In this document: positions 8,497 through 18,278 of the stretch, one piece after another
How positions within the stretch are numbered: position 1 is the stretch's first letter
How the letters are laid out: every line of letters begins with the position of its first letter
Assembly: GCF_017255185.1 (NCBI RefSeq)
Contig: NZ_JAFKCZ010000006.1
Coordinates: forward strand, 1-64,000
DNA length: 64,000 bases
Reading direction: 5' to 3'
DNA from: Parahaliea mediterranea
Lineage (GTDB): Bacteria > Pseudomonadota > Gammaproteobacteria > Pseudomonadales > Halieaceae
Notes under the pieces: model-generated
The model's database searches: none
The model's input: only the letters and a program-made list of their open reading frames with translations
What the model was told of the DNA's origin: nothing
Program-made: the position numbers and the translations under genes

Positions 8497-9981
8497 TTAC
8501 CCCAGTTGTTGGTAGGTTTTCTCCAGGCGTTTCATCGCTTTCTTCGACACTCCGCCCAGCACTTCGATGGCGTGGCGCAGGCGCGCCCGGCTCATGTCCG
8601 GCCCCAGCAGTTCCATGGAGTCCACCACCGAGAAGGACGCGCTGGAACCGGCGATGGCGACGAACAGCGGCGCCAGGAAATCCTTCACTTTCACGCCCTC
8701 GGCGTCCGCCAGGCCCTTGAGCGTGTCCCAGATCGTGTCGCGGTTCCAGTGCCGCAGGGCCTCCAGGCGCCACAGGGCGAATTGCAGGTGGCGCAGGATG
8801 TCCTCGCGCTCGCCCTTCACCGCGCTGAAACTGTCTTCCGTAATGGGCAGCGTACCCGATACCAAAAAGGCCGCGAGCGGCGCAAAATCGCTCAACACTT
8901 CCATGCGCTTTTGCGCGTGGGGCAGCACCCGTTGCAGATTGTCGGCATTGTAGGCCCAGTCCACCAGGCGCTGGGCCAGCTGCGCGGTATCCAGGTCCTC
9001 GCGGATCCACAGGCCGTTCAGCCAGCGCAACTTCTCCACGTCAAAGATCGGGCCGCCCAGGGACACGCGCTGGATATCGAAGTGCTCCAGCATGTCGGCA
9101 AGGGAGAACTTCTCGCGCTCGTCGGGCATTGACCAGCCCATGCGACCGAGGTAGTTGAGCAGCGCCTCGGGCAGAAAGCCCATGCGCTGGTAGTACAGGA
9201 TACTGGTGGGATTCTTGCGCTTGCTCAGCTTGGACTTGTCCGGGTTGCGCAGCAGCGGCAGGTGACACAACTGCGGCATGTCCCAACCGAAGTACTCGTA
9301 CAGCAGCTTGTGCTTGGGCGCCGAGTTGATCCATTCCTCGCCGCGAATCACGTGGGTAATACCCATCAGGTGATCGTCCACCACGTTGGCCAGGTGGTAG
9401 GTGGGCATGCCGTCGGACTTGAGCAGGATCTGCGCGTCGACCATGCCCCAGTCGAGCTCGATGCTGCCGCGCAGCATGTCGTCGATTTCGCAGCGGCCGT
9501 CGTCTTCCGGCACCATCATGCGGATCACGTAGGGCTCGCCGGCCGCCTCGCGCCGGGCCACTTCCTCCTCGGGCAACTTGAGGTCGGAGGGTTTCAGCGC
9601 GGTGCCGTTGCCCGCGGCGCGGCGCGCCTCGCGCAGCGCGTCCAGCTCCTCGGCGCTGCGATAGCAGATGAAGGCCTTGCCGGCCGCTACCAGTTGCCGC
9701 GCGTACTGGCCGTACAACTCCATGCGCTCGCTCTGGCGGTAGGGGCCGTGGTCGCCGCCCACGTCCGGGCCCTCGTCCCAATCGAGACCCAGCCAGCGCA
9801 GGGAATCCAGGATGGCCTGCTCCGACTCCGGGGTGCTGCGCGCCTGGTCGGTGTCCTCGATACGCAGCAGAAACTGGCCGCCGTGGGCCCGGGCGAAGCA
9901 CTGGTTGAACAGGGCGATATAGGCGGTGCCGACGTGGGGGTCACCGGTGGGCGATGGCGCGACGCGGGTGCGAACAGTCAT
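8497..9981 (-). CDS. gltX: Glutamate--tRNA ligase
   Basis: A 494-residue class I aminoacyl-tRNA synthetase that charges tRNA-Glu. It begins [19 protein letters not shown], containing the HIGH-type motif as HVGT, and has the KMSKS-type loop as KLSKRK (around residue 247). It has the discriminating central insert and the C-terminal anticodon-binding helical domain. Length matches the bacterial family (about 470-500). It is followed without a gap by the tandem GST-like gene. Confidence 0.97.
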   Translation of the reverse strand: MTVRTRVAPSPTGDPHVGTAYIALFNQCFARAHGGQFLLRIEDTDQARSTPESEQAILDSLRWLGLDWDEGPDVGGDHGPYRQSERMELYGQYARQLVAAGKAFICYRSAEELDALREARRAAGNGTALKPSDLKLPEEEVARREAAGEPYVIRMMVPEDDGRCEIDDMLRGSIELDWGMVDAQILLKSDGMPTYHLANVVDDHLMGITHVIRGEEWINSAPKHKLLYEYFGWDMPQLCHLPLLRNPDKSKLSKRKNPTSILYYQRMGFLPEALLNYLGRMGWSMPDEREKFSLADMLEHFDIQRVSLGGPIFDVEKLRWLNGLWIREDLDTAQLAQRLVDWAYNADNLQRVLPHAQKRMEVLSDFAPLAAFLVSGTLPITEDSFSAVKGEREDILRHLQFALWRLEALRHWNRDTIWDTLKGLADAEGVKVKDFLAPLFVAIAGSSASFSVVDSMELLGPDMSRARLRHAIEVLGGVSKKAMKRLEKTYQQLG

Positions 9982-10063
9982 GGTTATCCTGGGCTTGTGT
10001 CTTCGGGGTGGCGATTATACGGGCTCACCCGGGCAAATCCCACACGCGGCGCGGGTCCCGGAC

Positions 10064-10684
10064 TCAGAAACGAAACAGCAATCCGGCATTCACCTGGAGC
10101 TGGGAATAGGTACTGGATTCAAAAGCCACCGCGCAGCCGCCGGAGCAGATTGCGGCGCCGCGGCCGTCGAAGAAAGTCGCCAGCCAGCGCGCCTCGAAGC
10201 GCAGCAGTAATGATTCACCGAGACGGTAATTGGCGCCGCCGGCAATGTGGCCGGAGAAACGGGTGGCGCTGTCGAGGGAGCTGTCCCGCGGATTGAAAAA
10301 GCCGGCGCCAACCCCGGCCATGGCGAAGGGTTCCCAGTGCCCGCGGGGGTAGTAGCGGGTGCCGGTGAAATGCACGTGGGTCACCTCCATGCCCGCCTCG
10401 CGCAGCCCCGCCACATCGTCGAAACGGGTCTGGCTGTGGGTTACCAGCGCCCCCAGTCGCGCATCGGGGTCCCCGGGCAGGGGGAAGTCGAGCCCCAGGG
10501 TATAGGCGGCGTCGCTGTCCAGCTCGATGTTGTCGCCGGGCTGCCCCGGGGTGTCCGGCGCCGGGTCCTCGCCGATTTCCATATCGCGATTGTACTGCCA
10601 GCCCAGCAGCAGGCTGAGATCGCTCGCCAATGCCGGTGCCGCCAGCGCCGTGCAGCATACCAGGGCGGCTATGCGCAGCTTCAT
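10064..10684 (-). CDS. Outer-membrane beta-barrel protein (OmpW/outer-membrane-beta-barrel type)
   Basis: A 206-residue protein with a clear Sec signal (MKLRIAALVCCTALAAPALAS, cut near residue 21). It then has alternating beta-strands such as AYTLGLDFPL, ARLGALVTHSQTRFDD, WEPFAMAGVGAGFF and LLLRFEARW, ending QVNAGLLFRF with a terminal phenylalanine, the BamA recognition signal. The predicted barrel has about eight strands. The ATG at 10684 is preferred because it starts the signal peptide. It is divergent from the Fur-boxed iron transporter, with 174 bases between the starts, so the two may share control. The function is unknown. Confidence 0.75.
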   Translation of the reverse strand: MKLRIAALVCCTALAAPALASDLSLLLGWQYNRDMEIGEDPAPDTPGQPGDNIELDSDAAYTLGLDFPLPGDPDARLGALVTHSQTRFDDVAGLREAGMEVTHVHFTGTRYYPRGHWEPFAMAGVGAGFFNPRDSSLDSATRFSGHIAGGANYRLGESLLLRFEARWLATFFDGRGAAICSGGCAVAFESSTYSQLQVNAGLLFRF

Positions 10685-10807
10685 GTGAACGGTCCCCGAG
10701 GCTAAAGGGTCACAGTATAGCGCCCACACGGAACGTGCGCCGACTTCGCACAATTGCCGAGCGCACGATTGCCGAGTGACAAGGGGCCCCGTCTGTGTTC
10801 TACTAAA

Positions 10808-10822
10808 TGAGAATAGTTTTCG
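10808..10822 (+). promoter_or_regulatory. Fur box-like operator upstream of the ferric-iron ABC transporter
   Basis: TGAGAATAGTTTTCG matches the 7-1-7 Fur core (TGATAATnATTATCA) at 10 of 14 positions. It lies 37 bases before the start of the iron-binding protein gene. Fe2+-Fur would repress the operon when iron is sufficient. Confidence 0.7.
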
Positions 10823-10858
10823 TTTAGCTGTCATCAACCGACACCCTGCGAGGTACCC

Positions 10859-11887
10859 ATGCACTTCCCTTCAACGGCCCTGCGTCGTCTGGCCGCGGTC
10901 CTGGCCTTTGCACTGTTCACCCCCCTTGCCCTGGCCGAGCACGTCAATGTCTATTCCGCCCGCCAGGAAGCGCTGATCAAGCCCATCCTCGAGCGCTTCA
11001 CCGAGGAAACCGGCATCGAGGTCAACCTGGTCACCGGCGGCGGTGACGCCCTGCTCACCCGCCTGCGCAACGAGGGCCGCAACACACCGGCGGACATGCT
11101 GCTGACCGTGGATGCCGGCCGCCTGTACCGCGCCCGCGAGGCCGGCGTGCTGCAGCCGCTGCATTCCGACTTCCTCAAGGAAGTGGTCCCCGCCCACCTG
11201 CGCGACAGCGCCGACTACTGGTACGGCCTGTCGGTGCGCGCGCGGGTGATTGCCTACGCCAAGGACCGGGTCACCCCGGACCAGCTCAGCACCTACGAAG
11301 CCCTGGCCGATGAAAACTGGCGCGGCCGCCTGTGCGTGCGCTCCTCCAGCAACATCTACAACCAGTCCATGGTCGCCGGCATGCTGGCCACCGAGGGCGA
11401 GGCGCAGACCGAACAGTGGCTGAAGGGCCTGGTGGCCAACTTCGCCCGCCCGCCCCAGGGCGGGGACCGCGACCAGATCAAGGCAGTGGCCGCCGGCCAG
11501 TGCGACCTGGCCCTGGTCAACAGCTATTACTTCGGCGCCATGCAGGACAGCGGCACCGCCGAGGAGAAGGCCGCCGCGGATAAAGTCGCGCTGTTCTTCC
11601 CCAACCAGGCCGGTCGCGGCACCCACGTCAACGTCAGCGGCGCCGGCATTACCACGGCGGCGCGCAACGTGGAGCAGGCCAAGGCCCTGATCGAATTCCT
11701 GGCCGGCCCGGAAGCCCAGCACTGGTACGCCGAGCGCAACAACGAGTACCCGGTGCGCGAGGACATCGAGCCCAGCGCGCTGATCCAGTCCTGGGGCGAT
11801 TTCAAGGCCGATTCAGTTGACGTGACCGAGCTTGGGCGCTTGAATGCGCAGGCAGTCATGGCCATGGATCGGGCGAATTGGAAATAA
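10859..11887 (+). CDS. fbpA: Ferric-iron ABC transporter, periplasmic iron-binding protein
   Basis: A 342-residue protein with a signal peptide (cut after LALA, about residue 29). It opens the mature protein with HVNVYSARQEALIKPIL, typical of FbpA/FutA/SfuA transferrin-like proteins. The paired tyrosines that coordinate Fe3+ are visible in LALVNSYYFGAM. The C-terminal NNEYPVREDIEPS segment is also family-typical. It captures Fe3+ in the periplasm and delivers it to the permease encoded just downstream. A Fur-like box precedes it. It overlaps the permease gene by 10 bases. Confidence 0.93.
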   Translation: MHFPSTALRRLAAVLAFALFTPLALAEHVNVYSARQEALIKPILERFTEETGIEVNLVTGGGDALLTRLRNEGRNTPADMLLTVDAGRLYRAREAGVLQPLHSDFLKEVVPAHLRDSADYWYGLSVRARVIAYAKDRVTPDQLSTYEALADENWRGRLCVRSSSNIYNQSMVAGMLATEGEAQTEQWLKGLVANFARPPQGGDRDQIKAVAAGQCDLALVNSYYFGAMQDSGTAEEKAAADKVALFFPNQAGRGTHVNVSGAGITTAARNVEQAKALIEFLAGPEAQHWYAERNNEYPVREDIEPSALIQSWGDFKADSVDVTELGRLNAQAVMAMDRANWK

Positions 11888-13566
11888 GCGCCAAACTCAC
11901 TTCCACAAGCAGTTCCGAACGGCGCGTCAGCCACAGCTGGCGCGCCCTGCTATTGCTGACCGCGGCGATCATCGCGGTACCGGTACTGGTCATTGTCGCC
12001 AGCCTGCTGCAGGGCTACAGCCCGGTCTGGGAGCACCTGCTGGATACGGTGCTGCGCGACTACGTGGTCAACTCCCTGCTGCTGATGCTGGGAGTCGGCG
12101 TGGGCACCCTGCTGCTGGGGGTCACCGGCGCCTGGCTCACCGCCATGTGCGACTTCCCCGGTCGGCGCGTGTTCAGCTGGGCGCTGCTGCTGCCCATGGC
12201 CATTCCCGCCTATATCATCGCCTACACCTACACCGGCATGCTGGACTACTCCGGGCCGGTGCAATCCGCCCTGCGGGCGCAGTTCGGCTGGGGCTACGGC
12301 GACTACTATTTCCCCGCCATCCGCTCCCTGGGCGGCGCGGTGTGCATGCTGTCGCTGGTGCTCTATCCCTATGTCTACCTGCTGGTGCGGGTGGCCTTCA
12401 GCGAGCAGTCCACCGCGGTGCTGGAGGCCAGCCGCAGCCTCGGCAAGGGGCCCTGGGCCACCCTGTTCCAGGTCGCCCTGCCGATGGCGCGGCCGGCGCT
12501 GGTGGCCGGCACCAGCCTGGCGCTGATGGAGGCCCTGGCGGATTACGGCACCGTCGACTACTTCGGCGTCAGCGCCTTTACCACCGGCATCTTCCGCACC
12601 TGGTACGGCCTCGGCGAGCTGCAGACCGCGGCCCAGCTGGCGGCCTTCCTGCTGTTGTTCGTATTCGCCCTGTTCCTGCTGGAACAGGCTTCGCGGCGGC
12701 GCATGCGCTTCCACCATGTCAGCGCCCGCCGCCAGGCACACCGCTTGCCGCTGACCGGCTGGCGCGGCTGGCTCGCCTTTGCGGTGGCGCTATCGATCCT
12801 TAGCGCCGGCTTCCTGCTGCCGGCCCTGCAGCTGGGCAGCTGGGCGGCGGCGCGCCTGGCAGACACCGACATGGCGGCCTTTTTTACCCTGGTGGGCAGC
12901 AGCTTTTCGCTGGCGGCCATGGCCTCCGTGGCCTGCCTGTTGATCGCCCTGCTGCTGGGCTACGGCAAGCGCCTGCACCCGGGCCCCCTGGAGCAGCAGG
13001 CCGCGCGGGTCTCGTCCATGGGCTACGCGGTGCCCGGCACCGTGATCGCCGTGGGCGTGCTGATTCCCTTCGCCTGGCTGGACAACCGGGTGGACGGTTT
13101 CATGCGCGAGTACTTCGATATTTCCACCGGCCTGCTGCTGAGCGGCACCCTGGCGGCGCTGGTGTTCGCCTATGTGGTGCGCTTCCTGTCGGTGTCGCTG
13201 CAAACCGTGGACGCCGGCCTGGCGCGAATCCGCCCCAGTCTCGACGAGTCGGCGCGCTCACTCGGCCATGGACCGCTCGGCGTTCTGCGCCGCATCCACC
13301 TGCCCATGCTGCGCGGCTCCCTGGCCACCGCCCTGCTGCTGGTGTTCGTGGATGTGCTCAAGGAGCTGCCGACGACCTTGATCCTGCGACCTTTCAATTT
13401 CAGCACCCTGGCGGTGCGGGCCCACGAGCTGGCCTCCGACGAACGCCTGGCGGATGCCGCGCTGCCCGCCCTGGCCATTGTGCTGATCGGGCTGCTGCCT
13501 GTTATCCTCATGACCCGCACCGCCCGCGCACCCGCCTTTCACGACAACAGGGACGGCAATGACTAG
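11878..13566 (+). CDS. fbpB: Ferric-iron ABC transporter permease
   Basis: This 562-residue protein has two fused binding-protein-dependent transport permease units and about twelve membrane helices. Each half carries an EAA loop that contacts the ATPase: EASRSLGKGPWATLFQVALP in the first and DESARSLGHGPLGVLRRIHL in the second. It forms the inner-membrane channel for Fe3+. No ATG is available near the N-terminus; the TTG at 11878 overlapping the end of fbpA is the most likely start (translational coupling). It overlaps the ATPase gene by 8 bases. Confidence 0.92.
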   Translation: MEISAKLTSTSSSERRVSHSWRALLLLTAAIIAVPVLVIVASLLQGYSPVWEHLLDTVLRDYVVNSLLLMLGVGVGTLLLGVTGAWLTAMCDFPGRRVFSWALLLPMAIPAYIIAYTYTGMLDYSGPVQSALRAQFGWGYGDYYFPAIRSLGGAVCMLSLVLYPYVYLLVRVAFSEQSTAVLEASRSLGKGPWATLFQVALPMARPALVAGTSLALMEALADYGTVDYFGVSAFTTGIFRTWYGLGELQTAAQLAAFLLLFVFALFLLEQASRRRMRFHHVSARRQAHRLPLTGWRGWLAFAVALSILSAGFLLPALQLGSWAAARLADTDMAAFFTLVGSSFSLAAMASVACLLIALLLGYGKRLHPGPLEQQAARVSSMGYAVPGTVIAVGVLIPFAWLDNRVDGFMREYFDISTGLLLSGTLAALVFAYVVRFLSVSLQTVDAGLARIRPSLDESARSLGHGPLGVLRRIHLPMLRGSLATALLLVFVDVLKELPTTLILRPFNFSTLAVRAHELASDERLADAALPALAIVLIGLLPVILMTRTARAPAFHDNRDGND

Positions 13567-14695
13567 CCAGTTGCTCCTTCAGGACGTGTCCGTCGCCTAC
13601 GGCGATTTCACCGCCGTCGCCGGTATTTCCCTGAGCCTGGAACAGGGCCAGATCGGCTGCCTGCTGGGCCCCTCGGGCTGCGGCAAGACCACCCTGCTGC
13701 GGGCCATCGCCGGCTTCGAGCCGGTGTCCGCCGGCGATATCGTTCTCGGCGGGCAGGTCATCAGCGCCCCCGGCATACTGCTGCCGCCGGAACGGCGCCG
13801 GGTGGGCATGGTGTTCCAGGACTTCGCCCTGTTCCCGCACCTGGATGTGCGCCGCAATATCGGCTTCGGCCTGGCGGCCCTGGAGCGCACCGAGCGGCGC
13901 GCGCGGGTGGATGACATGCTGGCCCTGGTGGGCCTGGGCGATTACGCCGGGGCCTACCCCCACGAACTGTCCGGCGGCCAGCAGCAGCGGGTGGCCCTGG
14001 CGCGGGCGCTGGCCCCGGGGCCGGACATCCTGTTGCTGGACGAGCCCTTCTCCAGCCTCGACACCGAACTGCGCGAACAGCTCGCCGGCGAGGTGCGCGA
14101 ACTGCTCAAGCGCAACGGCGTCACCGCCATCCTGGTCACCCACGACCAGCACGAGGCCTTCGCCATGGCCGACCAGATCGCCCTGCTCCGGGGCGGGCGC
14201 CTGGCCCAGGTGGACACGCCGTACAACCTCTACCACAACCCGGCCACTGAATTTGTCGCCGAGTTTATCGGCCAGGGCAGCATTATCGAGGTATCGGTGA
14301 ACGAGGCCGGCGAACTGAACGACGGCCTGGGAGCGCTGGACATGGTGCACCGCGACTGGCGGGCGGGGGAGCGGCTACGCCTGCTGGTACGCCCCGACGA
14401 CATCGAGTACGACGAGTTGAGCCAGCTCCACCTGCCGGTAACCAACCGGGCTTTTCGCGGCGCCAACTACCTTTACGAACTGCGCCTGCCAGACGGCCAG
14501 CGCGTGCCCTGCCTCACTCCCAGCCACGTGGACACCGCCCCGGGGCTGAGCCTGCCGGTGCGCTTCAACCTGCAGCACGTGGTGGTATTCAAGTCCGGCG
14601 TGGAGACGTCCGGCGTGGAGACGTCCGGCGTGGAGACGTCCGGCGCGGGGACATCCAGCGGCGAGCCGCCCGTCCCGGAAAACCCTACTGCCTGA
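13559..14695 (+). CDS. fbpC: Ferric-iron ABC transporter ATP-binding protein
   Basis: A 378-residue ABC ATPase with Walker A GPSGCGKTT, Q-loop FQDFALFP, signature LSGGQQQR, Walker B DILLLDEPFSSLD and the switch histidine in LVTHDQ. A C-terminal regulatory TOBE-like domain follows (around 280-345). It powers the FbpB permease. The protein ends in an unusual low-complexity tail, SGVET repeated three times and then degenerate, encoded by a 15-bp tandem repeat. The gene converges with the beta-propeller gene, overlapping it by 11 bases. Confidence 0.93.
   Translation: MTSQLLLQDVSVAYGDFTAVAGISLSLEQGQIGCLLGPSGCGKTTLLRAIAGFEPVSAGDIVLGGQVISAPGILLPPERRRVGMVFQDFALFPHLDVRRNIGFGLAALERTERRARVDDMLALVGLGDYAGAYPHELSGGQQQRVALARALAPGPDILLLDEPFSSLDTELREQLAGEVRELLKRNGVTAILVTHDQHEAFAMADQIALLRGGRLAQVDTPYNLYHNPATEFVAEFIGQGSIIEVSVNEAGELNDGLGALDMVHRDWRAGERLRLLVRPDDIEYDELSQLHLPVTNRAFRGANYLYELRLPDGQRVPCLTPSHVDTAPGLSLPVRFNLQHVVVFKSGVETSGVETSGVETSGAGTSSGEPPVPENPTA
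14594..14653 (+). repeat. 15-bp tandem repeat inside the 3' end of fbpC
   Basis: Three perfect copies of tccggcgtggagacg are followed by one degenerate copy, in frame, encoding SGVET repeats in the ATPase tail. It is a slippage-prone coding microsatellite. Confidence 0.9.
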
Positions 14696-15764
14696 GCGGC
14701 AGGTCCATCCAGGTCCAGGCCATGCCGTCCGGTTCGCGGCCGGCGGTGAAGACCTTGAGCTGCTCCAGCGAGTTGGCGTCGCGGACACTGACCCGGTGAG
14801 CGTTGGTGTGGGCGATGAACAATAGTTCGCCGTCCCGGGACAGCAGCAGGCCCACGGGAATGGAGCCGGACACGTCGCCCGCCGACAACAGGGTCTCTCC
14901 CACGGACGCAGTGTCGATTGCCAGGGGAACGCGCGGCAGCAGCTTGCGCTCGCGGCTGTCCAGCACCGCCATGGCGTCGGCTTTCGCCAGGGTGACGTAA
15001 ACCCGGCCGCGCTCGTCGTCCGCCTCGACACGGATGGGGAAACCGCCGACCTCGATGTCGGCCAGCTTTTCCAGGGTGGCGGCGGCAAACACCGACACCG
15101 TGCCCGCTTCCCGGTTGCTGACCCACACCTCATTGCCGCCATCGACCAGGGCGATGCCCTCGGTGCCGGCCCCCGCCGCGGCGCTGGCCCGCACCGCGCC
15201 CGACTCCAGGTCGACCGCGGTGACCACGCCAGAGCCGATACTCGCAACCCAGGCGCTCTTGCCGTCCCGCGACGCGGCCACCATGTGGGCAACGTCCTGA
15301 TCGAGATCGATGCGGCCGACAACCTCGCCACCGGGCACGTCCACCAGCAGCAGCGCGCGCAACCCCTCGGCGGTGACCACGGCGGTATCCGGCCGGGGCC
15401 AGGCGATACCGTGGGGCCGCGCCCCCTCGGGCAGCTCGATGGTGGCCACCGGGCGCAGGCGCGCCAGATCGAGCAGCGTGAGGGTATTGCCCGGCTTCTC
15501 GCGAGTGCCGTAGTTGGTCACCAGGGCACGCAGCCCCTCCGGCGACAACGCGATCTCGTGCGGGCCCTGCCCCACGGGCAGGGTAGCCAACGGCTCGAAA
15601 CCGGGGCTGCTCAACAAGGTCACCGTGCCCTCGGCCTTGTTCGCGACCAGGAGGGTTCCCGCCCAGCTGGCAGGTATCAATAACATCAACAGCAGCGCCG
15701 CAACGACACGGCGGGTTATGCACGACATGGTCTTCGCCCGATTGTTCAGCAAGATCTTCATCAT
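14685..15764 (-). CDS. Secreted YncE-like beta-propeller protein
   Basis: A 359-residue protein with a signal peptide (hydrophobic AALLLMLLIPASWAG, cut near residue 35). It has repeated beta-propeller blades of the YncE/NHL type: LLVANKAEGTVTLLS, GPHEIALSPEGLRALVTN, SAWVASIGSGVVTAVDL and EVWVSNREAGTVSVF. Such proteins act as periplasmic binding or scaffold domains; a specific ligand is not evident. The ATG pair at 15759-15764 has GAGGTGG 8 bases upstream, better than the internal ATG at 15728. It starts 13 bases after the stop of the ABM gene, so they form an operon. Confidence 0.8.
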   Translation of the reverse strand: MMKILLNNRAKTMSCITRRVVAALLLMLLIPASWAGTLLVANKAEGTVTLLSSPGFEPLATLPVGQGPHEIALSPEGLRALVTNYGTREKPGNTLTLLDLARLRPVATIELPEGARPHGIAWPRPDTAVVTAEGLRALLLVDVPGGEVVGRIDLDQDVAHMVAASRDGKSAWVASIGSGVVTAVDLESGAVRASAAAGAGTEGIALVDGGNEVWVSNREAGTVSVFAAATLEKLADIEVGGFPIRVEADDERGRVYVTLAKADAMAVLDSRERKLLPRVPLAIDTASVGETLLSAGDVSGSIPVGLLLSRDGELLFIAHTNAHRVSVRDANSLEQLKVFTAGREPDGMAWTWMDLPLRQ

Positions 15765-15777
15765 ACAACAGCCCACC

Positions 15778-16095
15778 TCAGACATCGCGCCCCGGCAGCA
15801 CCTCCCACTCCGGGGCCTCGAATTCGCCGATGACCCTGATATCGACAAAGGGCGCCTGGGCGGCGATGATCGCGCGCACCCGCTCCGGCAGATGGTTTTC
15901 CATGGCGTCACGCTCGCCCTTGCTGTTCCAGGTGGCGATGGCGAGCAGCACGTCGGGGTCGCCGATCTTGCGGTGCAGGCGCGTTCCGCGCGCGCCGGGA
16001 GCCTGCTGGATCATCCGGCTGGCCCGCACCCAGGCATCGGCGTATTGCTCTGCGCTGTAGCCGGGCTTGATGTGAACCTCGAACAAAAAATGCAT
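15778..16095 (-). CDS. Antibiotic biosynthesis monooxygenase (ABM)-like dimeric alpha/beta-barrel protein
   Basis: A 105-residue ferredoxin-like-fold protein. It opens MHFLFEVHIKPGYSAEQYADAW and continues QQAPGARGTRLHRKIGDPDVLLAIATW, the beta-alpha-beta pattern of ABM/EthD/YciI-type dimeric barrels. Members range from haem-degrading or quinone monooxygenases to non-catalytic stabilisers. Catalytic residues are not diagnostic here. It is first in an operon with the secreted beta-propeller gene. The function is open. Confidence 0.65.
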   Translation of the reverse strand: MHFLFEVHIKPGYSAEQYADAWVRASRMIQQAPGARGTRLHRKIGDPDVLLAIATWNSKGERDAMENHLPERVRAIIAAQAPFVDIRVIGEFEAPEWEVLPGRDV

Positions 16096-16314
16096 GGCAA
16101 GTATCCCGGTAGGTCACCGCAAGTGTAGCCGCTATTGGCGATAGCGCCCCGGCGCCCGGCCCCATCATCCGTGGAAAGCCTCGACCGCGAAAAGCCTCGA
16201 CGAGCAAAATGCCGGGGGAAATGGCACAATAGCGCGATCAACCAGCCGCGCGCCAGCGCGGTACCTGGTTCAGTTACCGGCCCGAAACACCCTTGTCACC
16301 CAGAAACAACGCCT

Positions 16315-17310
16315 ATGTCGACCTCGCACCGCTTCTGCATTGCCCCCATGATGGACTGGTCGGACCACCACTGCCGCTTCTTCTGGCGCCTGCTCAGCAA
16401 GCAGGCCCGCCTGTACACCGAAATGGTCACAACTGGTGCGCTGATACACGGCGATCGCCAGCGTTTCCTGCACTTCAACCCCGAAGAGCATCCGGTGGCC
16501 CTGCAGCTGGGTGGCTCCGACCCCGCGGAACTGGCGCGCTGCGCGCGCTGGGCGCAGCAGTGGCACTACGACGAGGTGAACCTCAACTGCGGCTGCCCCT
16601 CGGACCGGGTGCAGTCCGGCATGTTCGGCGCCTGCCTGATGGCCCGCCCGCAACTCGTGGCGGACTGCGTGCGCGCGATGCGCGATGCCTGTGACATCCC
16701 GGTCACGGTCAAGCACCGCATCGGTATCGACGACATGGAGTCCTACCAGCAGATGCTGGATTTCGTGGCGCCCGTGGCCGAGGCGGGCTGCGAGGTGTTC
16801 ATCGTGCACGCGCGCAAGGCCTGGCTGCAGGGCCTGTCGCCCAAGGAAAACCGCGAGGTGCCGCCGCTTAACTACCCCTGGGTGTATCGCCTCAAGCGCG
16901 AACTGCCCCGGCTCACGGTGGTGATCAACGGCGGCATACAGACCCTCGAGGAATGCCAGCAACACCTGCGGGAAGTCGACGGGGTGATGCTCGGCCGCGA
17001 GGCCTACCAGAACCCCTGGCGCCTGGCGGAGGTGGACACGGCGCTGTTCGGGATGGACAAAGCGGCCACCAGCCGGGATGATGTCATGGAGGAGCTGCTG
17101 CCCTACGTGGAGGAGCAGCTGGCTGCCGGCGCCAGGCTGAACCACATCACCCGGCACATCCTGGGCTTGTACCAGGGCGTGCCCGGCGCTCGCAAATTCC
17201 GGCGTCATCTCAGTGAAAACGCCTACAAAACCGACGCGACCGTCGAGGTACTGCGCGAGGCCTACCGGCTGGTCCGGGAATCTCCCGATACCGCGACGAC
17301 CGCCGCATAA
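16315..17310 (+). CDS. dusA: tRNA-dihydrouridine(20/20a) synthase
   Basis: A 331-residue FMN enzyme reducing uridines 20/20a in the tRNA D-loop with NADPH. Motifs include [20 protein letters not shown], the catalytic-cysteine segment [23 protein letters not shown] and the DusA-specific [22 protein letters not shown]-phosphate binding shows in VINGGIQTL and [12 protein letters not shown]. The ATG at 16315 is the conserved start; an upstream in-frame ATG would add 60 unconserved residues. No strong ribosome-binding site is visible. The transaldolase gene follows after 14 bases. Confidence 0.95.
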   Translation: MSTSHRFCIAPMMDWSDHHCRFFWRLLSKQARLYTEMVTTGALIHGDRQRFLHFNPEEHPVALQLGGSDPAELARCARWAQQWHYDEVNLNCGCPSDRVQSGMFGACLMARPQLVADCVRAMRDACDIPVTVKHRIGIDDMESYQQMLDFVAPVAEAGCEVFIVHARKAWLQGLSPKENREVPPLNYPWVYRLKRELPRLTVVINGGIQTLEECQQHLREVDGVMLGREAYQNPWRLAEVDTALFGMDKAATSRDDVMEELLPYVEEQLAAGARLNHITRHILGLYQGVPGARKFRRHLSENAYKTDATVEVLREAYRLVRESPDTATTAA

Positions 17311-17324
17311 CAGGACCCGCGCAG

Positions 17325-18278
17325 ATGCCCAACAAACTGGACCAACTCAGGGCCGTGACCGACGTGGTGGCCGACACCGGGGATATCGAGGCGATTCGCC
17401 GCTTCCAGCCCCAGGACGCCACCACCAACCCCTCGCTCCTGCTCAAGGCCGCCGCCCTGCCCCACTACCGTGAGCTACTGCGGGGCGCGCGGCAGTGGGC
17501 CGCGGCCCGCGGCGGCTCGGGCGACGAGCAGTTGGCGGATTGCTGCGACCGCTTCGCGGTGGACGTGGGCCGCGAAATCCTGGAACTGATCCCCGGGCGG
17601 ATTTCCACCGAGGTCGACGCGCGGCTGTCCTTTGACGTGGACGGCACCCTGGCCCGGGCCCGCAAGCTGATCGGCATGTACGAAGAGGCCGACATCCACC
17701 GTGGCCGCATCCTGGTCAAGGTCGCCGCCACCTGGGAGGGCATCCGCGCCGCCGAGCAGCTGGAGCGCGAGGGCATCAACTGCAACCTGACCCTGCTGTT
17801 CGGCTTCAGCCAGGCGGCGGCCTGCGCCGACGCCGGCGTATTCCTGATCTCCCCCTTCGTCGGCCGCATCCTCGACTGGTACAAGGCCAATACCGACCTC
17901 ACCGTCGAACAGCCCGGGGACGACCCGGGCGTGCAGTCCGTCACCCGCATCTACAACCACTACAAGCAGCACGGCTACCAGACCGTGGTGATGGGCGCCA
18001 GCTTCCGCAACACCGGCGAGGTGGAGGCCCTGGCGGGCTGCGACCGACTGACCATCAGCCCCGCCCTGCTGGAGGAACTGGCCGCCGACACCGGCGAGCT
18101 GCCGCGCAGCCTGCACCCCGGTCAGGCCGCGACCGACAGCGCGCGCTGGGCCCCTGTGGAGGCGGATTTCCGCCTGTCGCTGAACGACGACGCCATGGCC
18201 ACCGAGAAACTGGCCGAGGGGATTCGCAACTTCATCGCCGACCAGGTCAAGCTGGAGCAGCTGATCAGCCAGTCATGA
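17325..18278 (+). CDS. tal: Transaldolase
   Basis: A 317-residue class I aldolase of the non-oxidative pentose phosphate pathway that transfers a dihydroxyacetone unit from sedoheptulose-7-P to glyceraldehyde-3-P. It begins [18 protein letters not shown] and has the signature [12 protein letters not shown]. The Schiff-base lysine lies in [13 protein letters not shown], and the phosphate-binding [13 protein letters not shown] is present. Length and motifs match the TalB type. AGGA sits upstream of the ATG. It shares a 4-base ATGA overlap with the TerB-like gene. Confidence 0.96.
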   Translation: MPNKLDQLRAVTDVVADTGDIEAIRRFQPQDATTNPSLLLKAAALPHYRELLRGARQWAAARGGSGDEQLADCCDRFAVDVGREILELIPGRISTEVDARLSFDVDGTLARARKLIGMYEEADIHRGRILVKVAATWEGIRAAEQLEREGINCNLTLLFGFSQAAACADAGVFLISPFVGRILDWYKANTDLTVEQPGDDPGVQSVTRIYNHYKQHGYQTVVMGASFRNTGEVEALAGCDRLTISPALLEELAADTGELPRSLHPGQAATDSARWAPVEADFRLSLNDDAMATEKLAEGIRNFIADQVKLEQLISQS

